A DNA stretch of 28,751 nucleotides from Chlorokybus atmophyticus (GCA_009103225.1 RHPI01002910.1:5596-34346), one strand, 5' to 3'. Positions 8,269 to 19,514 are shown, counted from the stretch's first letter. The notes: generated from the sequence alone by a model not told the origin. A program made the numbers and translations.

Positions 8269-11191
8269 TTATAGGGTGGGACCATTGCTATCAATAGGGA
8301 AGCGCTTGAAGAATGCGAAGCTCCCGGTATTGGCATCAACATTAGCGAGATATGTAGGCGTATCCACTTGGAAGCTCTGGGCGAGGATGTCAACAGGACC
8401 CAGCTTGGGGATGTTGTTGAAGAAGCCATTGAAGAAGTTTGTCGGCGGAGCTGCGCCGGTAAAGAATGACACAAAGCTAAACTGCTCGGAATAAGCGATG
8501 GGTGAATGTGGGTAAGATGGCGGGACCACCACAAGCTCGCCAACCACTTCGACATGCGTGCCATCACTTATGACAGTGCCGTTGGGGAAGGACGCAAGTG
8601 TGTTGCTGTTGCCTTCAATACCGTAGTTAACTTCAAACGTATCAGGATGGTAGTGGTTAACAATGCCAGAGCCCTGCAATGCATTACACCGGTCAGCAGG
8701 ACGGCCCGCCTTGACCCAGCCATCACAAATTAATTGTGTACAACAACTTACAGGATCCATGGTGGGGAACAGGGCAGAGAGACCGACTAGAGCAAGCTCT
8801 GGGAAGCTGAATGACGTGCAGTCGCGAGAGATGGCAAATGGCAAACGGGCAAGTGCAATTTTCTCATTGCCATGCAGAATATAATCTCCCTCAACGCCAC
8901 CGTCCAGAGCAGTGCCCGTCAATGCAGGTGGTGGTGGGTACTTGGCGCAGATTGCAGGATCGGTCTTGACAATACCGAAAGCATTAAGCTTGGGCACAAA
9001 GGCGTCCAACTGACAATGTAGGCACACACCGGTGAGTTGTTGCATTACAGATTCTGCAGTAAGCTGCTAGTACGCAAGCACGAAGGTCGCAATTGGTGCA
9101 ACAGACAGTTCAAGAGTGCTCACCTGCGTCTTGGTGATGTTCTGCTCAGCGGCAGCAATGAAGCGATCGTACTCAATGTTGACCCATGCGCCGCCGGTGA
9201 GGCCCAAGCCCCAGTCGAGGGACTCTCCAACCCTAGATATCTTGTGGAACGCTGCCAGCTTCACCGGCGTGCCACCGGTGGCGTAAATGAAGAAAGGCCA
9301 GCCCAGAGGCACGGCCAGGAAGTCTCTCGTGCGGAGGGATGTTGTGTTGGAAAGCGGGGGCGCAAATGGGTTATAACCGTTCGCCATACCAATATAAGCA
9401 GACCCTGGGTGTCCACAACAGAGTAACGTCACTTGAACTGTTACGGATGGTAGACCTTTATCATTCTAAGCATGACATGCAGTGTGTGCTGCTAACCCTC
9501 TTGCATGAAGATATAGGAGGCAGCATTTGCCAGATACACTGGGCCAAAAAGCCCGCATTCTTCAATGGTAATAACTGAGAAGGCAATGCCTTGCTCCCGA
9601 AAAATGGGGAAAGCATCGGCATCAAAAATCTTGCCAGCAGGGAAGACATGTGACGGGGGCTGATCCTCCATCATCAGAGAGATGGTGGTCTTCAGGAGGT
9701 TGACACCCTCGGCCAAGGCCACCTTCACGCTTCTGGGCTTCACGTACGCCCTGCCACCATCATAGGCTAGTGCCGCGAGTCTGGAGTGGAACTTTGTGCT
9801 GAAGTGGAAGGCGTCAAACCAGGCATGGGCTCCAGCAGTGGTGCAAAGATGATAGTTGGGCTTCCCACTCTTGGTCTGGGCACAGGTGTTGCTCTGGAAC
9901 AGTTTGCCAGACCCGCAGCAGGCACCTGGGAAAGTGAAATCTGCACACAGACAATGATGAGGACGGATACCAACTTAGCAACAAGCCCATCAGAGGTATG
10001 CGCATGCTGAGACCGCTTACGGAATTTCTCAGCCCCTTCAGTGATGCTGTAGACATCCAGATAGACAATATTGAGAGTTGACTTGGTGCGTCTCAGATGG
10101 CGGATGGCAGCGCTGATGGCTTTATTAGTTTCGGTTACAGCGGCATTAATAGCTGGAGGAGCAGGGCAGCATCAATTAGCTTAGCAAAGAGGTGCTCTGA
10201 AACAGAATGCATGTGCAGGTTCACAGAGCATAGATGTACTGCAACCAACCTGCATCGCAGGTCACTTGTCCACCAGAAACAGTGACTGCAGAGGGAGAAC
10301 AGCCCAGGGCAGGAAGGCCGGCAATGACGAAGTTGCGAGCACCAGCTTTGAAGAGATCAAGAACAGTGCTTGTCAGAGTTGACCTTACAACCGGGGCGTA
10401 GTCCTGGCGTAACATGTATAGCTTCAGAACACTTAAGAAGGCCATTAGCATAGTCGCTGATCAGCATACCTTGGCGCCAGCAGGTTGCGAAAGGCCGTTG
10501 GTAGCGGCCACAAACTCATCACTGCCGGACCAAATGACATACAGCGCCTTCGACACCAGAGTAGGATAGATGTAGCCTCCGCCAATCAAGGACTGAAACT
10601 GGCTGACCTGGCTCTTCAGCCCGTTCGTCACACCGAATGCTGAAGTTGCGGCAATGTAGCCACTGCCAATGGTGCCAAAGCTGACGCCGTTGTAGAAGTC
10701 TTTAAACGTGGATCCAGCCTTTGGCCCCTTGCCGTATGCCTTCAGAGCGCCAGTTCCAAGCTTCTCAGCTGGAGCCGCGAACAGCCAAGTTCAGCAATGG
10801 TTGCAACATGCACGACGTGCGTGCTTTGTGATGACTCTGGGTACGCTACGAGTGCTTGCAAGCTTACCCAGCAGCTCCGGAAAGACTGGGCCGTTTGAGA
10901 AACGACCCTTGGCGTACGGGGCGAAGGCTGGCTGGAAGCAGGTGTCATCCACGCAGCTGGACTGACGGCCGACAATGGCTGCAACGTTGCCAATATCTAC
11001 GGCAGAATCACCAAAGGCGAAGACAGGGGTGGCGGGTGGGAGGGGAACCTGCATGTGCAAGTGTGTGAGAGTGCAGGCACTTGCATAGGCTGTCAATTGC
11101 TTGCCAGACTGACTCTTACAGCTTTCTCTTCGTTGGCGCAGGCGCACGCAACCAGGCTAGTCGCCACTAAGGCGAGAAAGAAAAGCCGCAT
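8269..11191 (-). CDS. secreted GDSL/SGNH esterase fused to a bicupin
   Basis: Nine exons: 11191-11120, 11048-10868, 10768-10470, 10421-10250, 10152-10021, 9940-9497, 9404-9124, 9009-8752, 8673-8269 (747 residues). Residues 1-24 form a signal peptide (MRLFFLALVATSLVACACA). The GDSL esterase spans about 33-340: FGDS with nucleophile Ser39, GRFSNGPVFPELL, SGSDE at the block III position, FVIAGLPALGC, ACCGSG, and DAFH with Asp328/His331 completing the triad. The family hydrolyses ester or acyl bonds, often extracellularly. Cupin 1 (about 353-520) has ITIEECGLFGP, ASYIFMQEG and DFLAVPLGWPFF but no metal-binding histidines. Cupin 2 (about 530-747) has HYHPDTFE (His620, His622, Glu627) and PPSYPHSP (His669), so a metal site is plausible. 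Exon 6 carries the GDSL Asp/His and the first half of cupin 1 without interruption, so the fusion does not depend on a splice model. Substrate unknown. Confidence 0.88.
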
Positions 11192-11686
11192 CCTGTCCGA
11201 GCGCACATGAGAACGACGTGAGACGACCGGTGAAAGAAAGCTGAAGGGAAGGCACCAACTTTCTTAAAGCAGGAAAGATGTCACATGCTCTCACCTTGAA
11301 CGCCTCTACTCCAGCGGCGTCAAGCCTGCCAGCAACAAATGCCAGTGAGCAGGTCAGACTTCGTTGCAGCTGTGCTGCCTACGCTACAACTGCTTGCTTG
11401 GGCCTAGACCCGCAGTCCGGCTTTCGCCCGCAGGCAACCACATGACCATACATGTAACATGCAAGGCCGCAGCTCAACAGTATGCAGTGTGTCATTGGCT
11501 TCCAAGCTGTTGAAAGCTCGTGAGGCTAAACAGCAATGCCATATGCCGGCAAGCGTCAACTGGGAAAGCTCACTGATAGGCTCACTGCATACTGAGCGCA
11601 CCTTCTCGGGAACCGGGCGTGTTGAAGGTGCGACACACTACACTTAGTTGAATACGCTGCAGCGCCAAAGGTGCCGCAACGACAAG
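11192..11686. promoter_or_regulatory. probable promoter region upstream of the GDSL-cupin gene
   Basis: This 495-bp stretch lies upstream of the minus-strand ATG at 11191. No clear TATA box or known operator was recognised. If the small plus-strand ORF at 11687 is real, this would be a divergent promoter. Inference from position only. Confidence 0.35.
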
Positions 11687-11929
11687 ATGGCGGAGCTGGC
11701 AGAAGAAGTCTTACAAGCCGGCGGCAGCACCACCGACGACCACACTGGCGGCGCTAACAAGCTGTATCTCACAAGCGGCACGCCTCCTTCAAAGGTTAGC
11801 CACTTTCACCCTGAACCGACCAGTGAGCGTATGAATGCAAGCTTTATTTATCAGTACCTTTGCTTGGCTTGCGCTAACGCTTACACCACCGCCGCTAGTG
11901 ACATCCCCAGTTTGCTACATGCATTTTGA
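11687..11929 (+). CDS. hypothetical small protein, doubtful
   Basis: An ATG at 11687 opens an 80-codon frame beginning MAELAEEVLQAGGSTTDDH. The first 36 codons have an acidic, soluble composition and end at a possible GT donor (AAG|GTTAGC near 11796). The remainder, rich in Ala and Leu, may be intron. Downstream frames up to about 12280 include an Arg/Leu-rich segment that could be a further exon, but no consistent join was found. No family is recognised. Confidence 0.22.
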   Translation: MAELAEEVLQAGGSTTDDHTGGANKLYLTSGTPPSKVSHFHPEPTSERMNASFIYQYLCLACANAYTTAASDIPSLLHAF

Positions 11930-14900
11930 GTGTAAACGTGATCCTTGTGCTTGCTTGCTTGCATGCACTTGCTTGGTTAGTTGGCGCTATCACGGTTAGC
12001 TGCCTGCGCAACGTGGTTTGGCCTCTGTCAGCGCCGCGTTGCTTGCTTCCAGCGAAAAGCAGCGCGGCCGGCAAGAGAGTCGCGTCAGCTTAGCGCAGGT
12101 GGGGCGCACTTTTTGTGCCGTGGACAGACTTATACGGAGACTCTTTCTCGCCCGTAAAAGTGACTGCCGTGGTAAGTTACTTATTGCTGAACTGGACGCC
12201 CGCTTACGAAGCCTGCGGCCTGATCTGATGTGTCGGCTTCTTCAGTGGTGTGATCATCTGAGGCCAACTCTGGCGTAATCTGGGTCTTCCTGAGTTGCGT
12301 GTATAAGAACCACGGTTAGACTGTGCACAACTTCTGCAACCAGGGCACATCGAGTTGACACAAACTGCGAAGTGCATAGGATACGCACTCTCGTGAAGTG
12401 CGTTGATGGCGCTTGTGCTCAATGTCAAAACATTAACTATGCCCAACCAAGATACTCACATTACTCACATTGTTGCGCGCATAGCATACACAGCATTTTG
12501 CTGGATGCATGCCATTAGACTGGACGAAACGATGTTAGCGATAAAAACGATTCAAAGTATAGATAGACTGCGGTTGAATTAGATGCACCGCACTGTTTAT
12601 ATATACCTTGTTTGTTTTAAGCTAATGATTAATCGCATTACTTCTGCAATATATAGTGCAACTAAGGTAAGGCTGACAACAATAGCTTGCCACGCTATAA
12701 TTCGATATGTGCATATTACTTAAGTGCACATGTGCTTATGGTGGATTTCGCGAACACTGACGTCTTCAGGGTTAACGTCTGTGCAGTAAGGGCATATTTA
12801 TTGCTAAGCGCATCTGAGGTGCTTAACCTTTCAATGTGTCTATGCGCTTAATAATGTAAATACGCTTGAGGTAAAAATCAATCATAATTAAAAGTAACTT
12901 TAATTTCAATCTTCAACCACGTAGTTTATGTGATTCATTATTAGCGTTACTCCATATGTACAGTAGATTGTGCACTTATGACAAGCTTAAGTGCGGAGTA
13001 TATGCACGAAAACAAAAAACACGGGTGCTCAGAATATGTGCTATGTATGCACTCACCGAGTGTGCATAACCGCGATAAGTGCATACAAGTGCTCGTTCCG
13101 GTTAATACGTATGTATCACGATTGGACTGTACTACGTATGTATAGTACGTTGTGTACAGCCGTACTGTTACATTCTCTACCACCATCATGGTCGGCGGAA
13201 CTTGTACGGAGTACTTATGTCTTGAACCATAATTTATAACTCATGGGACGCCACCAATCTCTGTTCTGGAATCTGCCGCGCAAAACGAGATAACAGGACA
13301 CGCAGTCACGCATACGTCCCTCACACCAGAAAGCCCGGTTTGGGATTCTACTTTTGCGGCACTACATGCACCATCATGCCATGCAACGCATGCCAAGGTT
13401 TTGTCGCTATCCGTGGTGGTGAGGGTTTCGGACCAATCGTATAGTGGCACATTGGCGCGAAGTCGCGTAGTTTCCCACGCCAGACCTGACACGCAGACGT
13501 CAAGAAGCCGCGGCCGTCACATCACGTGGAAGGTAACAACAGCAAATACTGCCACCGACCCGATGACGTCGCTTGTTGTTTGGGGCTGCTACTGCAGGAG
13601 TCGGCGCCTTCGCATGTCCGCTTCTCACAGGAGGTGTTGCCGGTTGCAGTGTGCTCTGCAGCGCCGTTTTGAGTTCTGCACAACCTGTGTATGCCGGTAG
13701 CATTATCCACGTCGGCTCCGTCGTCATGGTAGATACTCTTCAGGGAGATTCTGCTCATGCCTACAAAGTCAGGTGCGGTTGATTTCATACTGACGCCCCA
13801 CGTCTTGCAGCCAACTTGATATCAACACAACCCAGCCAACTACCGCTGCTAACCATAGTCACAAGCTGTGGGTGACTCACAACCCAAAATGCATGATGGC
13901 ACAAGTTTTATGTGCCGCACAACCCACCTTACACCGTACAACACGTTCTTCTGAAGCATTAACGTATGAAGTGCGCACATGTGCGGTGAAATGCCCATTG
14001 CAATCAAGCTATCAAGTACCGTGATGCTGGTATGATGTGTTATGATCGAGGGTGAAGTAATACACCTATGCTTGCTAATCATTGATCTTCAGTGCTAACT
14101 GCGAAGGAAGTTGCAGTTTCGAGTTGTATGTGTTAATGTCGACACGCTTATGATGCTATGACGCTCGGTAGCGGCAACAAGTGGCGGTTAAACACAGCAT
14201 GGACAATACTGCCATGTCAATGTACATGTGAAATATCAGTGTCAGTGTCGGTCATTAGCAATCACCCGCGCCGGTGCCCAAAAAGAGTAAACACATCATA
14301 AATTTTACCTTTTGCTGCATTCACACAGTGTGGAAAATGCGAGCACCTGAATGCGAGCACCTGATTTGTATTCAAATGTTAATGCATTCCCTCCTTACCT
14401 ACCTTGCTTGCTGTACATGCGCAATTGAATACTTATATACGCAATTGAATTGCATACCTTATGCATAATTAACTTTAAAAGCATATATATCTTGTCACAT
14501 TTTTACGGGACTCATAATCGCTACATGAACACGTGATAGAATATGACCCGTATGATAATTATAATCATACAAGTCTATGACAACGCAGCTGACCTTACCC
14601 GGCGTTGCTTGTTGAAAGCGAAGATATAGAGTGGCAAACATCAAAAACATCCGTGCGGTTGGTATATATATACATATATATATATGTGTATTTGTATGTT
14701 ATTTTGCGTATATGCACACAATGCACCACACTGTGCATTGTTACCACTGATGTCATAGCTACGCTTACACCTACGTCATTATAATTGATATTACACGACG
14801 ACAGCAACAATGATGCAGCAGCGAGCGATTGCAACTTTTAACAGCAGTGTGGTCGTTAAAATTAAATGCAAAGGTTTAGCGCGCACTATGCAACGCCTTA

Positions 14901-15143
14901 TGTAGTGAGTACAAGATAATTGTCCGTTTCAAATTTTAAGGGTGCCATATGCGAATTGTCTACAAATAAAAATACATAATTAAACTATAAATTGTGTATG
15001 ATAATATGTAATATCATACTTGCAAGGGTGTGGAGCAGCTGTTGGTATAAGTCTGCATTAGGTTGAATCCGTCCATCAACTTGTCCTCCAGCCGCTTAAG
15101 CGGGTGTACACATGGATGTAAATAAGTCACGTAGCCAATTTTA
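11930..15143. other. long AT-rich intergenic region
   Basis: No gene can be supported. Short frames near 12018-12278 and 13241-13790 (both strands) have no recognisable domains and no convincing splice sites. From about 12480 the sequence becomes AT-rich with many TATATA runs, consistent with non-coding DNA. A dinucleotide repeat lies at about 14663-14690. Confidence 0.55.
14663..14690. repeat. TA/CA dinucleotide microsatellite
   Basis: A run of TA steps interrupted by CA and passing into TG steps. Confidence 0.8.
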
Positions 15144-15573
15144 CACTGGACTGTGTCGCCCGGCTACGGTTATGCCTAAGTCGTACAACTGAGAAGCAAG
15201 CCTACCACAATATAACCTCTCTGTTAGAAACCTTCGATTAAGAGATCTTGCCTTGTAAGAGACATCTTTTGGAGCACATATTTTCACCACTCGAAATCTC
15301 TTTGTTTTCATAGAGCAATCGACCCCGCAATAAGAGACCTTAACATCATTAATTTTCCCTTACACAAAGAGTGTAGTATAAAATATATTAACATATATAC
15401 TTCACAAAAAACATATTCTCCAGGATTTGAGCAAGTGTTTTACATAGATTCGTGTCACAGCATCATATAGCATCACATGTTTAAATGTGTGTTGTTTGTG
15501 AGGTAACCTCGATGTAAGACCACATTCTCCTACATCAAGGAAAGAGACCCTATGTAAGCGACAAAGTACAGGG
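15144..15573. mobile_element. candidate non-autonomous Tc1/mariner-type element
   Basis: The 430-bp segment is bounded on both sides by TA. Its 16-bp ends are imperfect inverted repeats: CACTGGACTGTGTCGC at 15144-15159 against CCCTGTACTTTGTCGC on the complement at 15558-15573, 13 of 16 matching. The interior is AT-rich, has no ORF, and repeats AAGAGAC/AAGAGAT motifs (for example near 15240, 15260, 15335 and 15543), reminiscent of pogo/Tigger-like subterminal repeats. TA target duplication and short inverted ends are the hallmarks of Tc1/mariner. Only one copy is visible, so this rests on structure alone. Confidence 0.45.
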
Positions 15574-16120
15574 TATAAACGTGTCTCCTAGAACGAGGTG
15601 GTACTGCCGGTTCGTACAAAAGGCTGCGTGGCCTGCGGGCTTGAGTAAAAATTTGGCGCGACTTGCAGCAGAACGCCGCGTCAGCCGCGGAACAGAAGCC
15701 CGGTTAACTGAGCTCCGCTACTGTGTCTCAGCACAAGAAAAAACTTGCTTGCGCTGCACGTCGATATCGAGCTTACGTGCGTCGCTTTTCGCAAGCGCAA
15801 CAGTGCAGTTGCTGCGTACGCTGCCAGCCTTAAAGACCGGACCAGCTGCGCAGCCCGTAGGTGTAGCGTCAGTGGTGGCGGCGGCGGCGTAGTTCTGCTT
15901 TGCGACGCAAGGTACCTGTGTTTCTTTGCTTGATTGCTCGCAAGGGTTGAGTGGCAAGGTTGCAGTTGTCTCGGGGTGCTTGCTTGCATCTCTGGCGGGT
16001 GCGCCGGGTCGCTTGCATGCTGCCGGTGTAAGTGTGGTGGTGAGGTTGTGAACGGCATTGTGCGTTATCAGTCTGTGTTCACCATTCTGAGCTGTGTTGG
16101 TTGGTCTCTGGTGGAGCAGG
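15574..16120 (+). promoter_or_regulatory. upstream region and 5' UTR of the hydrolase gene
   Basis: A GC-richer stretch lies directly before the alpha/beta hydrolase start. Frames are open on both strands (for example 15581-15892 plus), but they are Ala/Arg-rich and show no domain. They are best explained by base composition. An upstream non-coding exon is possible. Confidence 0.35.
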
Positions 16121-18167
16121 ATGGCCAGGATGGATGGCAGTGCGGTGGCATGCATTTGCATGGTCGCTCTCCTTGCGCTGCTGGTGGCGCCAGCTGACGC
16201 CAATGGGTACCGTTGGAGGAATGGCCTGCGGGCACCCATCAACATGACCGCCCAGCTCGGCGCCGCCCCCTTCCGCATTGTCGTCCCCTCCAACTGGAAG
16301 GGCGTTCTCATCCTGGACGGCCATGGCTACATTGCTAAGCTGGCCGAAGGACGCGTGGACTACCCCTTTGAGCTTGGCACAGACGGTTTCCCCAGCAAGG
16401 AACACCAAGTAAGAGTTTTGCCAATGCCATAAGCTGGCTGCAGCTGACATGGTGAAGTTAGTCCACCAACACTCTTGCATGTGCTTGCAGGAGCCATACA
16501 TCTCCAATGTCGGTGGCTATGCCGTTGCCACTACCAAGTACTCGTCCGAGGGTTGGTCCGTCCAGGAGGCTCTCAAGGAGCTGCCCCGGCTGACTCGCTT
16601 CTTCCGCACCCAAATTGCGAGCCCGGCACGTACCATCATCTCCGGTGGCTCTATGTCAGCCATCCCCGCCATCGCGCTGGCTGAGAACCATCGGCTCTCT
16701 GGCCCCCCCTCTCGCAAGGGCAGGCTTTACAATGGTGCCTTTGCATTCTGCGGCATTTCTGCGGGTACTTCAGAGACTGTCAACTACCTGATGACGGTGA
16801 GATAGTTTTCTTGTCTAAGTCTATCTTGAAATGCAGCAGTTGGCATGCATGCATTGAGCCGCTGCTGCTGCACCTCGATATTCATTGTGGTCGGGACATG
16901 CATGAGTTCAGTCATGCATATAAACACAGTGGCAGTGCAGTTCGCCTGAATCTAGCGCTCATGTATGCTGCAGGTTGCCAAGGTGTATGATGCCATCTTT
17001 GGCATCCCTGCTGAATGGGGCACCGCTGGCAAGTTGAACCCCAACCTGAACTTCTCCGGCCCAGCCCAAACTGATCCTGCTGCCACTATTGTGTTCAAGG
17101 TACTCCTTGCTTATTAGTCTGTCTGCTGGCAGTCGTATCCTGACAGTTGGACATATGTGCAGCATGTCTGCTGTTACCGCATGTAATGTTATTACACAAC
17201 ATGTAACTGGGTTGGTCGAAGGTGCAAGATGGTCCTGTGTCCTACCACACGTATCTCCTTTGCCAGCAACTGTGTGCACAGTCTACTCGTTGTTGCCCTG
17301 ACTTTCGCGGCACATGCGCTGAGTCTTTAAATGTCGTGCAGCTGTGCCAAGCTGGCATCCCACTTTGCGGCGCATTCCAGCCTCCTTATGATAAGGAGGT
17401 CGCCTTCAAGTTTGAGCTCATCCGCCTGCTGCTGTTCCCCACTCTTCCCAAGGCGGATGTGTACCCATCTGCTGGCTTTATTGGCTGGATGTTCGGTAAG
17501 CTATGCCTGTTGGCATTGCGCTTTGAGATAAGCAAGTTTGTTGCTGAGCTTGATTTGGATACGGTGTGCTTTGCGTGCAGGTAACATGTTTTTTACCTTC
17601 CAAGTGCGTTGGGACATCCAAACCCGGGCAGGCGGTGCTATCACTGGCACTGACGTGGGTGTGACCTATGGCTTCAACAAGATTGCCCAAGCGCAGGGTG
17701 CTGAGAAGTATCTGAAGGACACTTTTGGCATTGACCCTGCCCCGTACATTGCCAAGATGAACGCCGCGCCCAAGATCATCGCAGACCCTGCTGGCAAGGC
17801 CTACGCCAAGAAGTACACCGACTTCACTGGCAACCTCCATATCCCTATGATCACCATGCACAATCTGCTGGACGGCCAAGTGCGCACGAGCAATGAGGCG
17901 TTCTACAGCAATCTGGTCAAGTCCGCTGGCAAGTCCCACCTGCTGTATCATACATGGGTGGACACCTACCCCAACCTGTTCATTGGCTCCAATGGCCCCC
18001 CCATCACCTCCTCCGGTCACTGCATCTTCACCAAGGAGCAGATGCTTGCTGCTTTCAACTCTCTTGATGACTGGGTTGCCAAGGGCGAGCGGCCCGTGAA
18101 GGCGGACTTCACCCCTGCTGGCGGCTTCGACTTCAACTTCAAGCCCCTCGAGTATCCTCTGTCATAG
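16121..18167 (+). CDS. secreted alpha/beta hydrolase
   Basis: Five exons: 16121-16408, 16491-16796, 16974-17099, 17342-17495, 17581-18167 (486 residues, all GT-AG). The ATG at 16121 is the first in frame after a TGA at 16088. Residues 1-27 form a signal peptide (hydrophobic VACICMVALLALLVAP, then ADA), so the protein is probably secreted. The fold is recognised from an early strand (WKGVLILDGHG), the nucleophile elbow RTIISGGSMSA with Ser150, ITMHNLLDGQV with probable catalytic Asp389, and SSGHCIFTKEQM with probable His438. The latter is followed by the helix LAAFNSLDDWVAKGERP that closes this family. The elbow is GGSMSA rather than GxSxG. A large insertion (about 155-300) between Ser and Asp would form the lid. 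The substrate is unknown. It converges with DCAF1, 1.35 kb downstream. Confidence 0.86.
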
Positions 18168-19514
18168 AATTTTTCCTGTTACAATTTTCTCTGCGCTACT
18201 ACTCCTTGTCTTCAATCCAATCACTGAGGAGCTGTGGCAGTAGGCAAGCTGCACCGATTAGTGCAAACTAGATAGGTTGATTAGATATTGCCATCCGCCA
18301 TACATATAGTACACGTCTTGTTGCTGTCATCTGCTGTTGTTGTATACACAGTGAAAAATGACTGAGTTGCCTCCCATATTAAACACGTTCATGGGAATGC
18401 GCGCACACTGCTGAATTACCACTGCAACACGTGTGCACGCTTGCAAGCACACAGGTTCCCAACTAAGCACAACGTTTGGAGAGAATGGTTGGCAGCAAGG
18501 TTTAACAATAGCAACGGGCTGGCCCAGATCCCTAAGAAATGTCAAACAACATCAATACCACCACCACCACCACCACACATGATGAAAGCACAGCAGCAGC
18601 AAGTTATTACAAGTGCTGTCGGTATTATAACCTTGTATGGCAAGTTGATGTTGAATTGACATAAAACTGCTGTGTGCAGTTGACTACCATCATTAGTGGT
18701 GAAGTGTTAGATTGTGCTGCATCTTTGCCTCTCCAACATGACTGTGTATTGTGACTGACAGTGTGGTACTCATAACGCTAAACGCATAGCAAACCTATTC
18801 ACACAATAGAAGTAGCACTATGGTACACAAGCACACGGTTTGCTGTCATTCCGCGAATGAACCCACACCGTCACACATTAGTTGCACATTGGCATGGTCG
18901 CCACAAGATATGCACCATTACCATGTATATGTTTGTACAAGTGTGGCTCCATGTCCACGTACTCACTGTTGGACGGCCCAGTCACACGCTCACATGCCTA
19001 CACACAGTCACCCCACCCACACTCCCTCACTCACCACACTGCCAGACACACACCACACGCACACCCACACCCGCTCCACCGCAGCATGTGCCACACTTAT
19101 CACCATAGACAAATACCCAGGACAACCATATTCCAGAAAGGGTGTTCCAAGTACGGTGGGTGATGACCACGTTGAATGCCTCAGAGCAGAGAGAGAAGAG
19201 AGAGAGAGTGTAGTCCTGCAGTTATACAATGCAACTTGTTCAAATACCATTTACCTAATGTGCAATCTGATTAGGTGACATCTGATGGAGCACCCCGTAC
19301 ATACAAGCCCCTTCCTCCCACCCTGGCTATCCACTACAAGTGCCATTCAGCACATGAACCCATCCATAACATCTTGAACAACCTGTGAATCACATGAACA
19401 CTAACTAGCGCACCATGTCGCAGTTACCAATGCAAACCTCACATACCTGTACAATCATAGGTGATGTACCTACAAGGCCTACTAGACAAGATGCATGTTG
19501 CGCCGAGGCTACCG
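18168..19514. other. convergent intergenic region with simple repeats
   Basis: This lies between the stop codons of the hydrolase (plus) and DCAF1 (minus) and must hold both 3' UTRs. It contains a CCA run (about 18557-18576) and a CA/CCA-rich tract (about 19000-19085). The frames open across the CA-rich tract are His/Thr/Pro-rich artefacts of that composition. No gene is supported. Confidence 0.6.
18557..18576. repeat. CCA trinucleotide run
   Basis: About six consecutive ACC/CCA units in the convergent intergenic region. Confidence 0.8.

Noticed and set aside
12018-12446. Arg/Leu-rich plus frame considered as a histone-like or retroelement exon
   Set aside because: The pattern does not match a histone fold or any RT/IN motif, and no acceptable splice join to 11687 was found.
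13241-13790. Overlapping open frames on both strands in a GC-richer island
   Set aside because: Checked for secreted or Cys-rich protein families and for splice joins. Nothing consistent was found.
15060-15080. GGTTGAATCC considered as a tRNA T-loop
   Set aside because: It does not match GTTCRANYC, and no acceptor stem or anticodon arm could be folded around it.
15718-16311. 197-codon minus-strand open frame
   Set aside because: It runs antisense across the 5' UTR and signal-peptide exon of the hydrolase. Composition is Ala/Thr/Arg-rich, no motif is seen, and it is explained by GC content.
17478-18020. 180-codon minus-strand open frame
   Set aside because: It is a shadow of hydrolase exon 5, whose sense frame has clear catalytic motifs.
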